DNA of 64,000 nt from Trichoplax adhaerens (GCF_000150275.1 NW_002060948.1:4692241-4756240), one strand, 5' to 3'; positions 12,945 to 26,177 are shown, numbered from the stretch's first letter. Made by a program: numbers and translations. Notes: generated from the sequence alone by a model not told the origin.

Positions 12945-15900
12945 CTATGAAAAAATTTAGTGATAAAGTATGCCACGAGATTTCATCGATCAGCTAATAC
13001 TTTTGTAAATGCGTATATCTTATGCTAACCTGGACATGACTTGGTATTAACTGATTCAGTAGCCATAAGTTGCAAATTGACAACAAAACCATCAATTACG
13101 AAATTTTTTAGACAACCACGATAGTTTTCTAGATACTTATTGGATGTTGTAGTAGCTATGTTCGGTGTGCCCCCTATGAGTTAAATAGTTAATCATTTAT
13201 ATAAATTTTGTACTAGCACTTATTCCGATAGTTAAACTAACTATAGCAACACTATAATGTAGCTTCCTAGCGATACAATATGTCATAACACTAAGATTTC
13301 CATAGTGATCCATCATCAACACGATAATTTCGCTTAATTCTCTATTATAGATTTACCAATAAGAATATTGCCGTCTACATTGAGGACGGAAGCTCCCTCT
13401 CTTGGGTTCGATTTTTGTGATACACCATCGACAGTTAAAGTTCCTGAAGATCCATTTCGCTCAATCTTGACTTTATGCCAATAGCCATCGGTAACGATGA
13501 CATCGACGACAATTTCGATTTTCCCAGAACCAACATTGAATCTGAAGAATGATGAGATAATAATTACTGCCACTAAAGGAGTAATACGAAATAGAACAGG
13601 ATGAGAACTGAATCGAAGATTTATTGGGTAGATGTCTTACCTTAATTGCACTCTGTTATTAACAATGGCTACCCCAAGATAGTCTCTATTAGGGTTAGGC
13701 TGTCGGATGCGTTGCATTCGCATAAAATCAATTAATAAAATAAAACGAATATTGATAGTGAAGCTTACGTCGTGATAATATCAACTAAATCACGTTCATT
13801 ACTAGCCCTCTTTGATATTACAAACGCTATGAACTTAAATTTCGTAATAGGGTAGAAACAACCATATACCGTGTGATTTACCTGAGATTGGCCTAACCAT
13901 AACAGCAATCCGTTATGATATCCACGTACAAGAAATTCGTAACGGTTTGATGAAAACGAGTTTTTCCTATTGCCCGAAATCAGAAACATTATATCTTTAA
14001 AGATTTCAAATCTGCAATATTGTCTTTTGGAGTTACAGATTTGCTAATTCGTGAGAAATATCTAACACTTTAATAAATTTAAATTCTAAGGAATTTTCTA
14101 ATATTAGCATATTAAATTATGAGGAAATGGGCATTCGTCCCCGAATCAACTATAAATCTAACTATGTTGCCTAACTTTTCAGTGACAGCGCTTAATAAGG
14201 TAATGTACGATGTTGGCGTAAACCAATAAGCTGGACCAAATTCGGCGTTTTCTATTATGTTCATTAAATAGTACACAAGTTAGCTACATAAAGCGTGTGA
14301 AAAGTTCTTCTACTGCTTAATGATATAGAGTAGATACTAACGTTGGCATGTATAAAGTCGCTGCCTGATTTGGATATCTCGTTGCATGTTAAGTGAAACT
14401 CCACTCAGTTTAACTTCTTTTACACAACCCTCATAGAATGAATAATACAAGTTTGATGTTTTGGCTGCTATATTTTCCACGCCGCCTGTAAAATTGTTGA
14501 TACGATTTGCAATAATAAAAATAATATCAGTGTCTTACGGCAATTTCTTTAATATTATACGATCATGCAATGATTTCATTAGTCACAGAAATCATGAATC
14601 TCTCTAATTAGTAAAGAAAAGATTGAGCCAATTTAGCGAACAAGACTAGCATTAATGTAATTCCCTCAGCTACAAAAATTTTCTTAGCCATCCTATAGTC
14701 TGCTTTATCCTGAAATTATTTAAACAACAAAGTCTACCTAAATACAGATAATCTGCAGCATTGAGCTCCGTTGCTGATGGGTTTGCAAAACCAGTGATAG
14801 ATCGTCCATCTACCGTTAAATTACCATATCGGCTCTGTCGGTCCACTAAAACCTTGTGCCATTTGTCATCATTAACCTGCTGCCAGCCACCAGTGAGAGT
14901 TTTTGTTCCACTTCCTAAGTTATAACTTGAATCGAAGATATTATATATGTTTAAGCTAATGTTGTATTGGTGCGAGTATTATAGTACTATTGCTGATAAT
15001 AATATCAATTTCGCAGCACTTCAGAAAATCATTTCGTCATGATCTAGGTAGATCTCTATCTTACTTCAACTCCACGAATTTATTACGAATTCCGACGCTT
15101 ATGAAATCGCCAGGCTTCTATATAAAAGCACAAAAATAAAAATCAGTTTTCATTCCAAGATGCGTTTAGCAGTTGTATTAACTACAATCTAAGCGTGCAA
15201 TAAAGTGTCCTTTGACAACTTAATGTATATTTGCATATTGCCTATTCAAATTATTACGATACTAAATCTACTGTTTAAGAATAGAAAATGAAAGATGCAT
15301 CATAGTCGTAGACGAACGCTAAATTCAAAGCAAGTTGAAGTAGAATTTTTGCATGACTTAGCCTTAGGTGTATATCGATAATTACTTGCAATGCATGATA
15401 GCTGCATACAATATAATTTTATATGGTAGAAGAAGGGAATTATAGCAATTGGATAAGAGTAATCAAGAATCCTCGCATGTTTGCTGTCGTATTCTTGTAA
15501 TTTAACTGATTTTTGTAATCTTATCTATATTTTATCGTAATAAGGGATCAATGATCTACCTGATTTCCGTGCCATAAAATCAGACCATTTGAGGATAGTG
15601 TTTTAAAAGATAACTGGAATGATTGTATACTGGATACCGTCAATCTGGAAACAAGTAATCGGCGTTAGTATATTGTATGACATAGACATAATTTAAAAGC
15701 TGTTTGTAATGCATTGGCAATTTGGTAAGATAGAACTACGGAAATAAATATATGTCACTATACGACTATAATTGCTATTACCTGTTATCGACATTATTTA
15801 AATAGGGATAAGCAGATCTGCCATCAAATGCAAGGGAAGGACCTGTGACTTCAAATGCTTTGCGATAGTATAAAAAAATACGAAATCAGACATACTTCAG

Positions 15901-18900
15901 CAGATATGGTATCTTAAAACTTACAGCTACAAATTGAAAAAAATTTCGTCACATTCCATCGTTAGAAATAATAAGGTCTATTACCTTCGCATGTGGTGTG
16001 TTGTTGCGGAACTTTTAGGTCAGTAACAATATTGACTTTATGATGTTGTATCTGAATATTTCGAATGCAACCAACATAATTATAGCGGTAGAGATTCCAA
16101 TTTTTCTTTGGAGTAGTATTTAGGCCACCTATTGACAATTTAATAATGGTAAACTGCTAAGGTATTTGAATCAAGTAATCAATTCGAGACCTTACTAATA
16201 TTAGTTATGCATATTGTAGAAACATGTTCAATTATTTATATAATAATAGATTAAAATAAAATTCTTGTAGTACCTATTTTAAATTTAAGTATTTCAAGTC
16301 AACGTTAACTGGTCAAATTAAGTTCTTTAGATAAAGGATAGTATAGTATATCCGATATTGAATACAATAAATATCTACCTAAGAATAGATCGCCATCAAC
16401 CGCTATTTGTGGACTTCCAGTTGATACCGTAGTCGAACGAAATTCTGTATCTACAGTTAAATTTGCCTGTCGACCGATTCGGTAAGCTTTAATAGTATGC
16501 CAGTTTCCATCGTTGATGCGGACCGTGCTGGTTATATGGTTATCTTGTGTGCCCAGGTTAAATCTAAAATAAAATAAAAGAGCATTGCCTAATGATGCAG
16601 AGATCTTGAGTTTGTATAGGATTATCTCCAACTATAAAATAGTAACTAGTCAACAGATGATATTAGTACGCAAGGAAAGAAATTTTATGGACTATTCTCT
16701 AATGACGAAAGTACTTTGTAGTAACAAATGTTAGTGTTTTAGTTAGAGGAAGTCGAGCTGATCAATACATGAATTATACGAGATACATAAATCTCGAAAT
16801 ACACATGGATGAAATGTTTATCGGTTTATATTCAACAGATCTATCCTTTCATAGATACTGGTACCTTAAATATCTGTTGGTGGTTACGTACTAGTAATTT
16901 ATAGCCGAAAAGGCCACTAGTTTAGTGGATAGCCTCAATTTATCGTTATTATGCATAACTAAGAGAATTTTTAAAAATAGTCTTAGGGCAATCTATGGTT
17001 TTCAGATCAATTCAAGGCAGTAACTTCCGTACTAAAGTTTGGCATTATTTACGGGATTATGGCATAAGAAGCCGTTGATGTCTTTGGAATTGTGCTTTTA
17101 GTAAAATAATTTTCATTAACTGTGAATTTAATTTCTAAATATTAGCAACAAGCACAAAAATGATATTGGTTTGTTAAACACAATTTTATAGCTACTAAGA
17201 TATCGTACATATTAAACTCTAAAATAAAAACTATATCCAAATCATTTTTTCTAATCTTGAATGTAGTATGGCTATCCATGTTGTCGAATTAATTACCTTA
17301 ATTGGATATTTCCATTCGTAACGGCTAAAGCGATGAAAGGTCTCCGCTGATTTTGGGACTACATCGAGTCAATCGATAGTTTAATTAACCCGCATGAATT
17401 ATTATAGAGCTTTACTCCCATAACAGGCAAAAGAAATGCCTACATTCGATTTTATGATATGAAATGTAGAAGTTTAATTCTTACGTAGTTCCTTGGGCCG
17501 CTCCAGAGAATAAGACCATGAAGATTGAATGTTTTAAGTTGTAATTCAATTGTGTTGAAATTAAATTCTTTTTCACTATTAGGAATAAATCAATTAAAGC
17601 CGTCACTATTATAGACACTTTGACTATTAGAAAAATTATATTATAGAATAAATAAATTAGGGTAAATCATAGTTATAGCTTTAAATATGCAGCGAATTTA
17701 CTAGTTTAGGAGAGTAAAATTGATGGTACTACACTAACTCTGCCGAAATATTATTTCTTAGCGTGTAAACGTTGCCACCATCGAAGGCTACAGAGGGACC
17801 AAATACCTCTAAAAAGTAATTATACATCATTGATTTATTGAAGTATACTTGTAATATATGTACATCAGTTTACTGATATTTTTAAAAGGCGAGATGGAAT
17901 TTCACGTTCAATTTACCAATATACAACTTCATTTATTGTATGCGCTAAAATAATATGATGGAGCCTATTAAAATCTGCCAAACCTATTGCTTGTGAACAA
18001 TTTTCGCCAGTATAATATTGTGGGCAATTACATAAATATCCCTGAACACCAAGACTACACTGTGCACCATTTTGGCACGGCTTTCTTTGGCAATCATTAC
18101 ATGAACTAACGCCGGCACCATATATAGCATCTTTAACCAGTTGTTTCTCTTGTCCGTTAATAGTGACCTTCAATTGATTTTATTTCGAAAATTGAAAACG
18201 TAAGAGAAATTCATTTTCTTTAAATATTATTCAATAGATAAATTCTATTTGTAATTACCGACTCAATACAGCCTACTAAACCAGTCTTAATCTTTGTTTT
18301 GGAATTCATAGCAGCAAAATTCGGATGACCACCAAAGTAAAACGGTGCAAACAAACTTAACAAGACGAAGGAGCCCTACGAAAAAGTTATACTTGTTATG
18401 CTTATAAGGTGATCCAATAATGCTCAACGTTTAAAAATACTAAAGTATTTACTAGACCTAGTTTTTAAACTGCTAATCTCTCTGTAGCTAAGAGGCGTCA
18501 ATAGCAATGTTGATTACAATAAATGTATAAAAAAATGATTCGTTCAAATAATGCATAATTGAGTTTATATTATATCATGAACATTAAACAATCTACCATT
18601 AATAGTTATCCTTTTGAAAAGTAGCTTAATTATCACGAATAGTTAACAAATAGGCTTTATTTTTTATTCACCAAATCTTAAGATTATGAAAATTTACGGA
18701 ACATACATTAGTTTAATTCTTTATACAATTTAAATATTTGATAATAGCTGCATCTATTAAAAGCACTGAAATATTTTAATCTTCCGTGGTACTCAATGGT
18801 GGATGTTTACCTGATATACACTAAAAATTTACTAGTTATTTTAATTTTACTATAATTTGAAGTGCATTTAGACTCATGTATGAATAATATACAGCTCGAT

Positions 18901-21900
18901 CAATTGATTAGAGAAACTAGCATTGCAGTTCAATCCTGTAAAGTATACTACATCTTTAGGGACTACATCAGCAGGGTCTGTTTATGTAATAAGAAATTCA
19001 TAGCTCAATTTATAACGTTATGAAGATTAATTCTAGAAGCGCAGTTGCGATATAATACGCAAAAAGCTTCAAATTAGTATATAGCAATATATAGTTACCG
19101 AGGCAATTCCTCTAACTTCGGGCTGCTGGTCAATTCTCATAGTACCATAACGACCATTTCGTGTGATATTAATGTCATGACTATTATTCAGTGTAAGCGG
19201 ACTAGCACTCCTAAAATTCAAATAAATCGTCTTTCTTTTCAAGTAAAACCAAGAATAAAATTCATACTAAAGATGAAACTTTCAAATTAATTTATAATCC
19301 TAAAGTAAGTTGTGTTGGAGTTCTTTTACTTTACCTAATAACTGCCGTTCCGGAACCCAAATCAAATCTAAATTCCAAATAACCTTCCACTAAGTTCAGC
19401 AATATAAAATCTCCTCTATTGTCTTCTCGTTGTGAGCCATAAAATATTAGCCCATTTGGCTTGAGAGGTTTAACTTTTAAATTAATTGTGACAGAAGATG
19501 CTGCAAAATAATCGCTTGTTTTATCCGTATATTCCAAATACGACTGGCCACCAAAGTAGGGACTAAATGGGCTAGATTGCAATACTAGGTCAAAGAGATG
19601 TCCCAAAGCAATGCATATGTATTAGTATTTGTAGAAGCTCAGAAATTTTATTAAAAACTTCATATTTAATTTAAATTTTGCTTCAATATATTTATAAACC
19701 TTGGTCGCAACGCTGTCCTATTTTCCCTAATGGACACAAGCATTTCCATGAATCAGATTTTCCAGCCTCATGAGTGCATGTTGAGTTAGCTGGACAAGGG
19801 TTAGAGGCACAAACTGAGACAGCAGAGCGACGTTCACACAGTAAACCAGCATAATCTGTTGGGCAAGCACACTGAAAATATCGATTGCCTGTAATGGTAA
19901 TGAAATCCAGGGCTTTCTTTAGTTAAGAACAGTCTACAAGACGTAAATGTCAATCGATAGAATTGTTTTATAATTAATTACCACTCAGTGGACTACATCC
20001 ACCCCCATTTTGACATGGGTTTGGGGAGCAAGGGTTTTTTGCAACACATCTTGTTAATTGATAATAAGATACAACATTGTCTGGCTTATTGGATGATGGA
20101 ACATTTAAGTTATATTCAATATTATTAATATCTAATGATCGAATGCAACCCCCAAAGTTTTGATTCATTTGTATTCGACTTCGAAATTGGTTTGATCTGA
20201 AAACGATAAAGACTTGCATGAAGAAGTTATGATACAACATTAAAAAAATTAGTGGGATAAAAGGTTTCAGAAAAAATATAAACAGGATTAAAAATCCTGT
20301 TCAAGTTATGGTCTTATTGAAACCAATATTACCAATTAGGAGTGTTTGATTATATAATTACAAAGCGATATAAATGTCTTACGTTGATAAACCAGATGGT
20401 AAAGTGCCTAGATAAATATCAGTTAGTGAATTCAGCTCGGATAATGAACCTGGAACTTTACCCACCACCGGAGGTTCCTCATTTACTTGTATCGTAAAAT
20501 CTCTCCCTGATCGTTTGACAGTTGCCCGATACCATCGATTAACTTCAACTGCTATTTTACTTGATGCAGTTCCTTTACCACTACCTAATTCGAAACTAAT
20601 ATAGAAGAAGGAAAGGAGCATTGACATTTACAAGTTAGTTTATTAGAGAAAACAAACATACTACTAATTTAAAGATAAATTTCCAAATTCAATTTTTTTG
20701 GTTTCTACGTAAATCGATCCTGAAATACCTTGCTTCGATATACCGCGAGCGAAGGGACAGGGCAAAATAGTCCCCATTAGATGAAACTAGATTACCTCCA
20801 ATTAATATGAGACCATCAAATACTGATGGCATAAATTCGATTGTCAAATTAACTTCTCTATCCCAAGTTGACGTATTTTTAAATCGAATATAAGAACCAT
20901 CATGAAATGACGGGATTGCATCTTGTTGATCTATAACAATTTATTGATACCAGGGTTATGACTAACTTAAATTTCATAATTTGATGTTAACTTGGATATT
21001 GAATAAGATTACGATATTTATTGTTACCAATATCTATGCTAACTTTATTGCTAAAAATGTTATTATTTTAGATATTTACCTTGGTGGCAGTAAGTACCGG
21101 TATAACCAAGGGGACATTGACAAGTGTAGTAGCCAAAAGTTCGGTTTAGACATTGACCATTTTGGAAACATCGGAATGTGCGGCAATCGGTTGCATCTGA
21201 GGCTGTTTATGAAAGTAGGTGAAAGTTAAATTTAGGTTAAATTTTCATATTTTATCTGCAATATCTATAGCTACTCCAGCATCCAACAAGATGCTTCATC
21301 GAAGCCATAAAGACATAGATTGAATCTTTTCTACTTTTCGTAATGTTAAGTGTAGTAGTAATTTTATGTATAAAGGAAAGGATTAATAAAATGAAAAGAA
21401 CAAATTGATGAATAGCAGAATTAATGGATCAACATACCGCATTCTCCACCATAGCTTTTAATGACGGTGATATTATTTTGACAAGAATCTTGTATCATAT
21501 GGCATTGCGTGTAGTAAGTCTTATTATTATTACCGCAAATGGGATTGTAATATAATGAGCACACATTCGTAGGGCATCGGCAAGTCGGATTATTATCGGT
21601 TATTCCATTACTTTCCAATCGACAGATTGAATAGTTCTCGCATGTAATATTATTGCAAGGATTAGCTGTATCTAAACAATAAATCATAATCAAGTTTAGA
21701 TTACCTAAGCATTAATACTAACGTCATATACATATGTTCTACAAAGAAGGAATTGCTTACCACAATTATCTCGCGGTAAGATGTTTAGTTGGGTCCCTGT
21801 TAGGCACGACTGACGTTCTAATTGGCATGTATTTGAATAGACTTTCAAATCGCTCGCGCATACAGGCTCTGACTTGGTTAAATTATGACAATCTATACAA

Positions 21901-23262
21901 GAACATTGGCCCTCTTGAATTTCGTTACTACAGGTAGCACCCATGCGACAGACAATTTCTGAGCAGGTTCTGACTTTGGAATCTAGCTGATGATCTCCTG
22001 TTGGATCTAAAAATTTCAAAGATATCAAGATTTACTTCGTGTTGCTATCAAAGCCAGAACAGGCACTACTACCATAAATCGAAATTTATTAATATTAATC
22101 AATGAAATTGTTTTTCGAAAGACACTAGTTTTATCTGTCTACGCTGCATAATTAATTACAATTAGTACAGTATAATTGGCATGCAATGATTGTATACTGT
22201 AATAATGTAAGGTAGAGATGACCTACTTTGTCTAATTCTACTTTCCTTAAATCAATCCAGCATCATGCAGTAATTACTTTAAGTTACTCGAAGATACATT
22301 CTTATTTCAAGCCGTAAGAGGAACTGCTATCGTTTGGAGACTAGACAATTTTTATAAGTCAATCCTGTAAGTGTTGAATTCTTGAACCAAAACGATCATT
22401 GTATTTTACCGGATAGTAATATATAGCTAGTAACAGTGTTAAATTATAATTTATAACAATGATGATTCGAAAGGCGATAGGATGAAATTCTAAATTGAAT
22501 TTTAACGATCTCTAGACTGATTCATATTTGATGTTTATAATTGGCTGTAAAGGACATTGCTACGGTAGCTTATATTTGACCTTTGATATGTATTTCGAAA
22601 TAAGATTTCGATCAAATTTCTAAATTTTTTTCTACTAAGAGAGGTTTTAAGGAATAGCTGCGAAATTTATCATGCAATGATTTACAATCACGGTCTTTAA
22701 TGAATAGTATGTAATATTGGTGTCCGAGTTTTAACGACAACTTTTGATTGACTTTAATGAACGTGTAGGGCCCAATCTTCATATGTAGCATGCTGCGTTA
22801 GCATACCCGTAATATACGCGCAATATACAAAATCCAATATCGTATTGTACTATATACAGCAGTAAATTTACCTTGAACGGCAGTTCGTATTAATTTTAAT
22901 CGTTCCTCAGTAACATATTCGAACGATGTGGAAAGGACATATTTTTGGCTACTGCCATTAAATAATAGTATCCTGGTGTCATTAGTGTTAACATTTGAAC
23001 GGCATATTCTGGTATTGCCAAAGTTATCAATAGTTATTGATAGCGGTAGAGACAAACGTGGCGGCTTAAATACTTCAATCACCTCAACATTGCTGGAATA
23101 AGTTGGCTGTTGTTGATTTCGATTGATATTGAGAACTTTGGCAGTGATAACATAGTCCGCATTGCTAATTCGTTGCTGTAACGGTGAAGGTGAACACCTT
23201 TGACTGCTGCTAGAGATTGCTATCGTAGCTAAGTAGATGAAAATAAATTCTTTAAACAGCAT
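11563..23262 (-). CDS. Agrin-like proteoglycan core protein: NtA, 2 Kazal, EGFs, 6 laminin-G
   Basis: Thirty-two exons from the ATG at 23262 to the TAA at 11563-11565 join in frame to 4,644 bp (1,547 residues). Order: signal peptide (1-21); an N-terminal agrin (NtA) domain (22-130) with the hallmark FGNTRICRSN and NTNDTRILLFNG; two agrin-type follistatin/Kazal units (about 141-289, with EPVCASDLKVYSNTC in the first); an EGF repeat (291-329); LG1 (330-510); two EGF repeats (to about 602); LG2 (605-765); EGF (about 785-820); then LG3-LG6 (824-1547), each ending with the usual GC...C pair. In vertebrate agrin the NtA binds laminin and the LG domains bind receptors such as dystroglycan. A basement-membrane or cell-surface matrix role is inferred here. 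Compared with vertebrate agrin it has 2 rather than 9 Kazal units, no laminin-EGF pair or SEA domain seen, and 6 rather than 3 LG domains. No transmembrane segment was seen. Confidence 0.88.
13030..14251 (-). other. Laminin-G domain 5 of the agrin-like gene, five-exon module
   Basis: Exons 14176-14251, 13882-13966, 13641-13699, 13357-13541 and 13030-13173 again show phases 1-2-0-2-1-1. Landmarks are FGPAYWFTPTSYITL, HNGLLLWLGQSQ, DYLGVAIVNNRVQLR, FNVGSGKI...YWHKVKIERNGSS and YRGCLKNFVID. The third exon uses the acceptor CAG before 13699; the nearer AGs would break the frame. Confidence 0.82.
14342..15842 (-). other. Laminin-G domain 4 of the agrin-like gene, five-exon module
   Basis: Exons 15782-15842, 15560-15644, 15065-15117, 14738-14925 and 14342-14485 repeat the phase series 1-2-0-2-1-1. 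Landmarks are PSLAFDGRSAYPYL, SNGLILWHGNQ, ISVGIRNKFVEL, YNLGSGTKTL...KWHKVLVDRQSR, DYLYLG and YEGCVKEVKL. The last exon is 144 bp, the same length as in LG3 and LG5. Confidence 0.82.
15985..17808 (-). other. Laminin-G domain 3 of the agrin-like gene, five-exon module
   Basis: Exons 17733-17808, 17485-17575, 17297-17346, 16379-16563 and 15985-16128 have entry phases 1, 2, 0, 2, 1 and exit phase 1. Landmark peptides are PSVAFDGGNVYTL, LHGLILWSGP, PFIALAVTNGNIQLR, FNLGTQDN...WHTIKAYRIGRQ and YVGCIRNIQI. A donor GTAGTA and an acceptor at 17576 are needed to keep the frame; both were chosen because they restore the phase seen in LG4-LG6. Confidence 0.8.
21438..22006 (-). other. Exons 2-3: two agrin-type follistatin/Kazal units
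   Basis: Exons 21761-22006 and 21438-21671 are both phase 1-1 and each encode one complete unit. Unit 1 starts CSEIVCRMGATC and continues PVCASDLKVYSNTC. Unit 2 starts NPCNNITCENYSIC and continues PICGNNNKTYYTQC. The cysteine spacing is that of the follistatin-like repeats at the N-terminus of vertebrate agrin, including the NPCxNxTC opening of the second repeat. Confidence 0.85.
22872..23262 (-). other. Exon 1 of the agrin-like gene: signal peptide and NtA domain
   Basis: This exon encodes residues 1-130 and ends in phase 1 at a GTAAAT donor. After the hydrophobic leader and RCSPSPLQQR, the domain runs through ADYVITAKVLNI, VEVIEVFKPP, NFGNTRICRSN and NTNDTRILLFNG, the segments that define agrin NtA domains. 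I see two cysteines (in RCSPS and RICRS), fewer than in vertebrate NtA. The whole domain is in one exon, joined to the Kazal exon by a 865-bp intron. Confidence 0.85.
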
Positions 23263-24571
23263 CTTATGCTGTTTAAGTTAATATCAATGAAGACGGTAAA
23301 TGATCTTGTACTGTTTCCTGTAATGCTATTATTCCTTTAAATATTTCAAAGAATACTTTGATCTTCAGAAAATTGTTCACGTGGTCAAATCAGTAGGAGA
23401 TCATGTTTATTTTATGCCATCGCAACACAAATTTTACATACTTTAACTAAAGAAAAATAATCGTGTACGCGCATAGCACCATTAGCACTCTGAATTTGCG
23501 TTCATTTCCAATACTCCTATAATTCAAATTCAGGGGTAATTCGCTTTTCTTCAAATGATTTATACAGTTTTATTCAAGTTGCAATACCTTGCTTTATTTA
23601 TTACAGGTACATCAGCTTGATTCATAATAACAGATATTAGATGTTAATAATATTGATTGTCCGTAACTTGGGGTCCAGTTTTATATTACTGATTAATATC
23701 AAAATGCATCTGCTACTCAATATGATCAAGCCACCTTGTAAAACGTTGGTAAATTGTCACATTAGAACGAACCTGGTAAAAGACCTGAAATCACCCATGT
23801 TTTAGGGGCTTGATCTTATTGCTACTATTTCGTAGAGCTCCTGCATGGTACAATAAACCAATGCATTGCAACATTAATTTTATAGTTCACGCTAAATATT
23901 CTCTGCTTTACATCGCTGTAGGTGTTTATACGTCACTGCATACTGATACGCTCGTATCGTGCGGTCATTAAATATGTACTGAGAGCTAGAACTTGAGTAT
24001 GCTATTTAACTGTAACTAGTTTCAATTCCTGCCACTTCGCTGTCAATTGACTGCCGTTGCATGCCTAGTATCCTATTTAGTTTTCGACTACAGCATCCAT
24101 ACTGCGGCAATATGTACGACTGCTGACATTGGCAGTGCAGAACTGCAGCTTACTTTCAACATTATTTAATTAGTAATTATATAATTAATTTCACTACATT
24201 CCATATTGTCGTACGAGTGTTGTCGAGAAGCTAAATATAGGAGAGTCACCTTTCTTGGCGTCTACGTTCCATGACACTAAGCATGCTATCGCAGTAGCAT
24301 AGTACTGTACTGTACAGTATGCTAGGGACCTTCATTTGTAGTTTTTCGCACGCGGTCAGTAAATTATTTGGGTCAACTTTGATCCAACTATTTCACAGGC
24401 AATGCGGCTTCTATGGTTGTGGAATAGCTCCGTAAAATCTTTCTATACTCGTATGGTATGGATGCTGCAGGCTATAAAAATGTGAACAGATGAATGCTAG
24501 TTGTGTCAATCTCATCGTTTTGCATTTCTCTGCGGTGTTGCCATCGAAGTCAGCTCTGTATTCTACAGTAC

Positions 24572-24815
24572 AAATGCATTGAAGATGTACTGTACTGAAA
24601 TTCCGGTGAAACGGTATTTCTGGATACAGTACAGTACAGTATGTGATGGGGAAATGACTGGATCTACAGTATTGCACTGTACAGTACTGTACTGTACAGT
24701 ACTGTACAGTACAGCCTGGTTACTAGCAGGGGCTGTACAGTGTACTGTACACTCTCAGTGTACAGTACTGTACGATAGCCATTAAAACGAAGTGGATAGT
24801 ACTGTACAGTACAGA
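24572..24815. repeat. CTGTAC/GTACAG palindrome cluster A
   Basis: A dense run of TACTG, ACAGTA and GTAC words that fuse into long self-complementary stretches, for example around 24664-24716 and 24732-24774. The unit TACTGTACAGTA is its own reverse complement. It lies about 1.3 kb from the agrin-like start and 1.8 kb from the start of the repeat-protein gene. Confidence 0.85.
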
Positions 24816-26026
24816 AATTCTTTCAAATCTATCAGTACCATAGAGGTTTTTACCTCCATGATTCGATATGTCAAGTCGCAACGGTCATGATCGTGAAATA
24901 GATTTGTTGATCGTTTGTTGTACTGTACATAGTCAAAGGAAAAGAGATTGCACGCGGTTAGGCTTTGTCTTTGTTACTGGACCACATAACTTTTATGCAA
25001 AGTATGGATATGGATTAGGGATCTTCTAAATCGTTTCTTTTATTTTCATAAGAGAAATCATACATTGTATCATATATTCGTATTAGTACATAATGGACGT
25101 GCCATACAGGTTTAAATTCGCCTTTTCTTTGACCTACAGTACATACTACATACTGTACTGTACTATATTGTAGCTTTAGAACTTTTCTCCGCAAGCTGAC
25201 GCTGACACCTATGGCTTGAACTTCGTGATGAAAGCACGCGGTATCAAACACAGAAAAGACAATTTACTGTACAATGTTGCGACTTTTATGACGTTGAATT
25301 ACGCTGCAGAAAAGCAAATTGATCTGCGTGAGTTTTTGAAGTCGGGATCATATGTAATATTGTCCTTAAATAGAGCTTTCAAATGAATTGACTGTCAATC
25401 AAAACTCATCGAAACAATAATAATTTAAAATATGGAATTAAATTCTCTTCCTTGAGTAGCGGGATATAGTTAGAAATAAGGCAGTACACACGTAGCGTGG
25501 CTTTTAAAAATTCATTGCTAATGCTATCGTAGTTGAGAGGTCCCTTCTCCTAGCACAAATGTACAGCACAGCATGGGCGTATGTTACGAGGAAGGCCACT
25601 TACAGTAGTGCAATTAGTGCTATACACTGTACGTGGTTGTGATGATACAGTAATTACAATGATAAATAAATGACACGGGTTACTAGGCGATTATCGCAAT
25701 TGCTGGCACGAAATGGTATGCTTTCAATGAAAACACTGCTACTCATCGGGGCTAATAAAATTTAATTTATAACTGTTAAAGCCAAGGTTCATTTACATTT
25801 ATTTATTTATTATTTTATTATTTACAGTAAACTTTATAAACCCCTTAATTAGTTTTAGAATGTTTCTATTGACGGTTTTCAATATCTATATCTACCTTAT
25901 TTACTCTACAGTACAAATGGTAGTGTTCGACACATTGGCATCACTTTTTACGGTACATCATACGGTGAGGCAGTTGCGGGAAAATGAACACATGTTTCTG
26001 GTATTTCTTTGTTCTCCTTCACACAC

Positions 26027-26177
26027 TGCACTGTACTGTACTGTGCAGTATCTCGGACACTACTAAATACTGTACTGTACAGTACATGATATTGTACACT
26101 GTACTGTACACTGTACACTGTACAGTACAGTACATGATACAGTAGCGAAACTTCTTTCTTTTATGTACTGTACAGTG
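26027..26177. repeat. CTGTAC/GTACAG palindrome cluster C, upstream of the repeat-protein gene
   Basis: Repeated CTGTACACTGTAC and CTGTACAGTAC words. The cluster ends about 450 bp before the ATG at 26624. Single copies recur in the introns of that gene at about 26875, 28446, 28751 and 29670. Confidence 0.85.

Noticed and set aside
20981-21229. 82-codon plus-strand ORF
   Set aside because: Antisense to the EGF exon (21080-21196) of the agrin-like gene.
24411-24785. Pair of 88- and 94-codon antisense ORFs
   Set aside because: They cover palindrome cluster A; the repeated CTVLYCTVLY-type peptide is repeat-derived.
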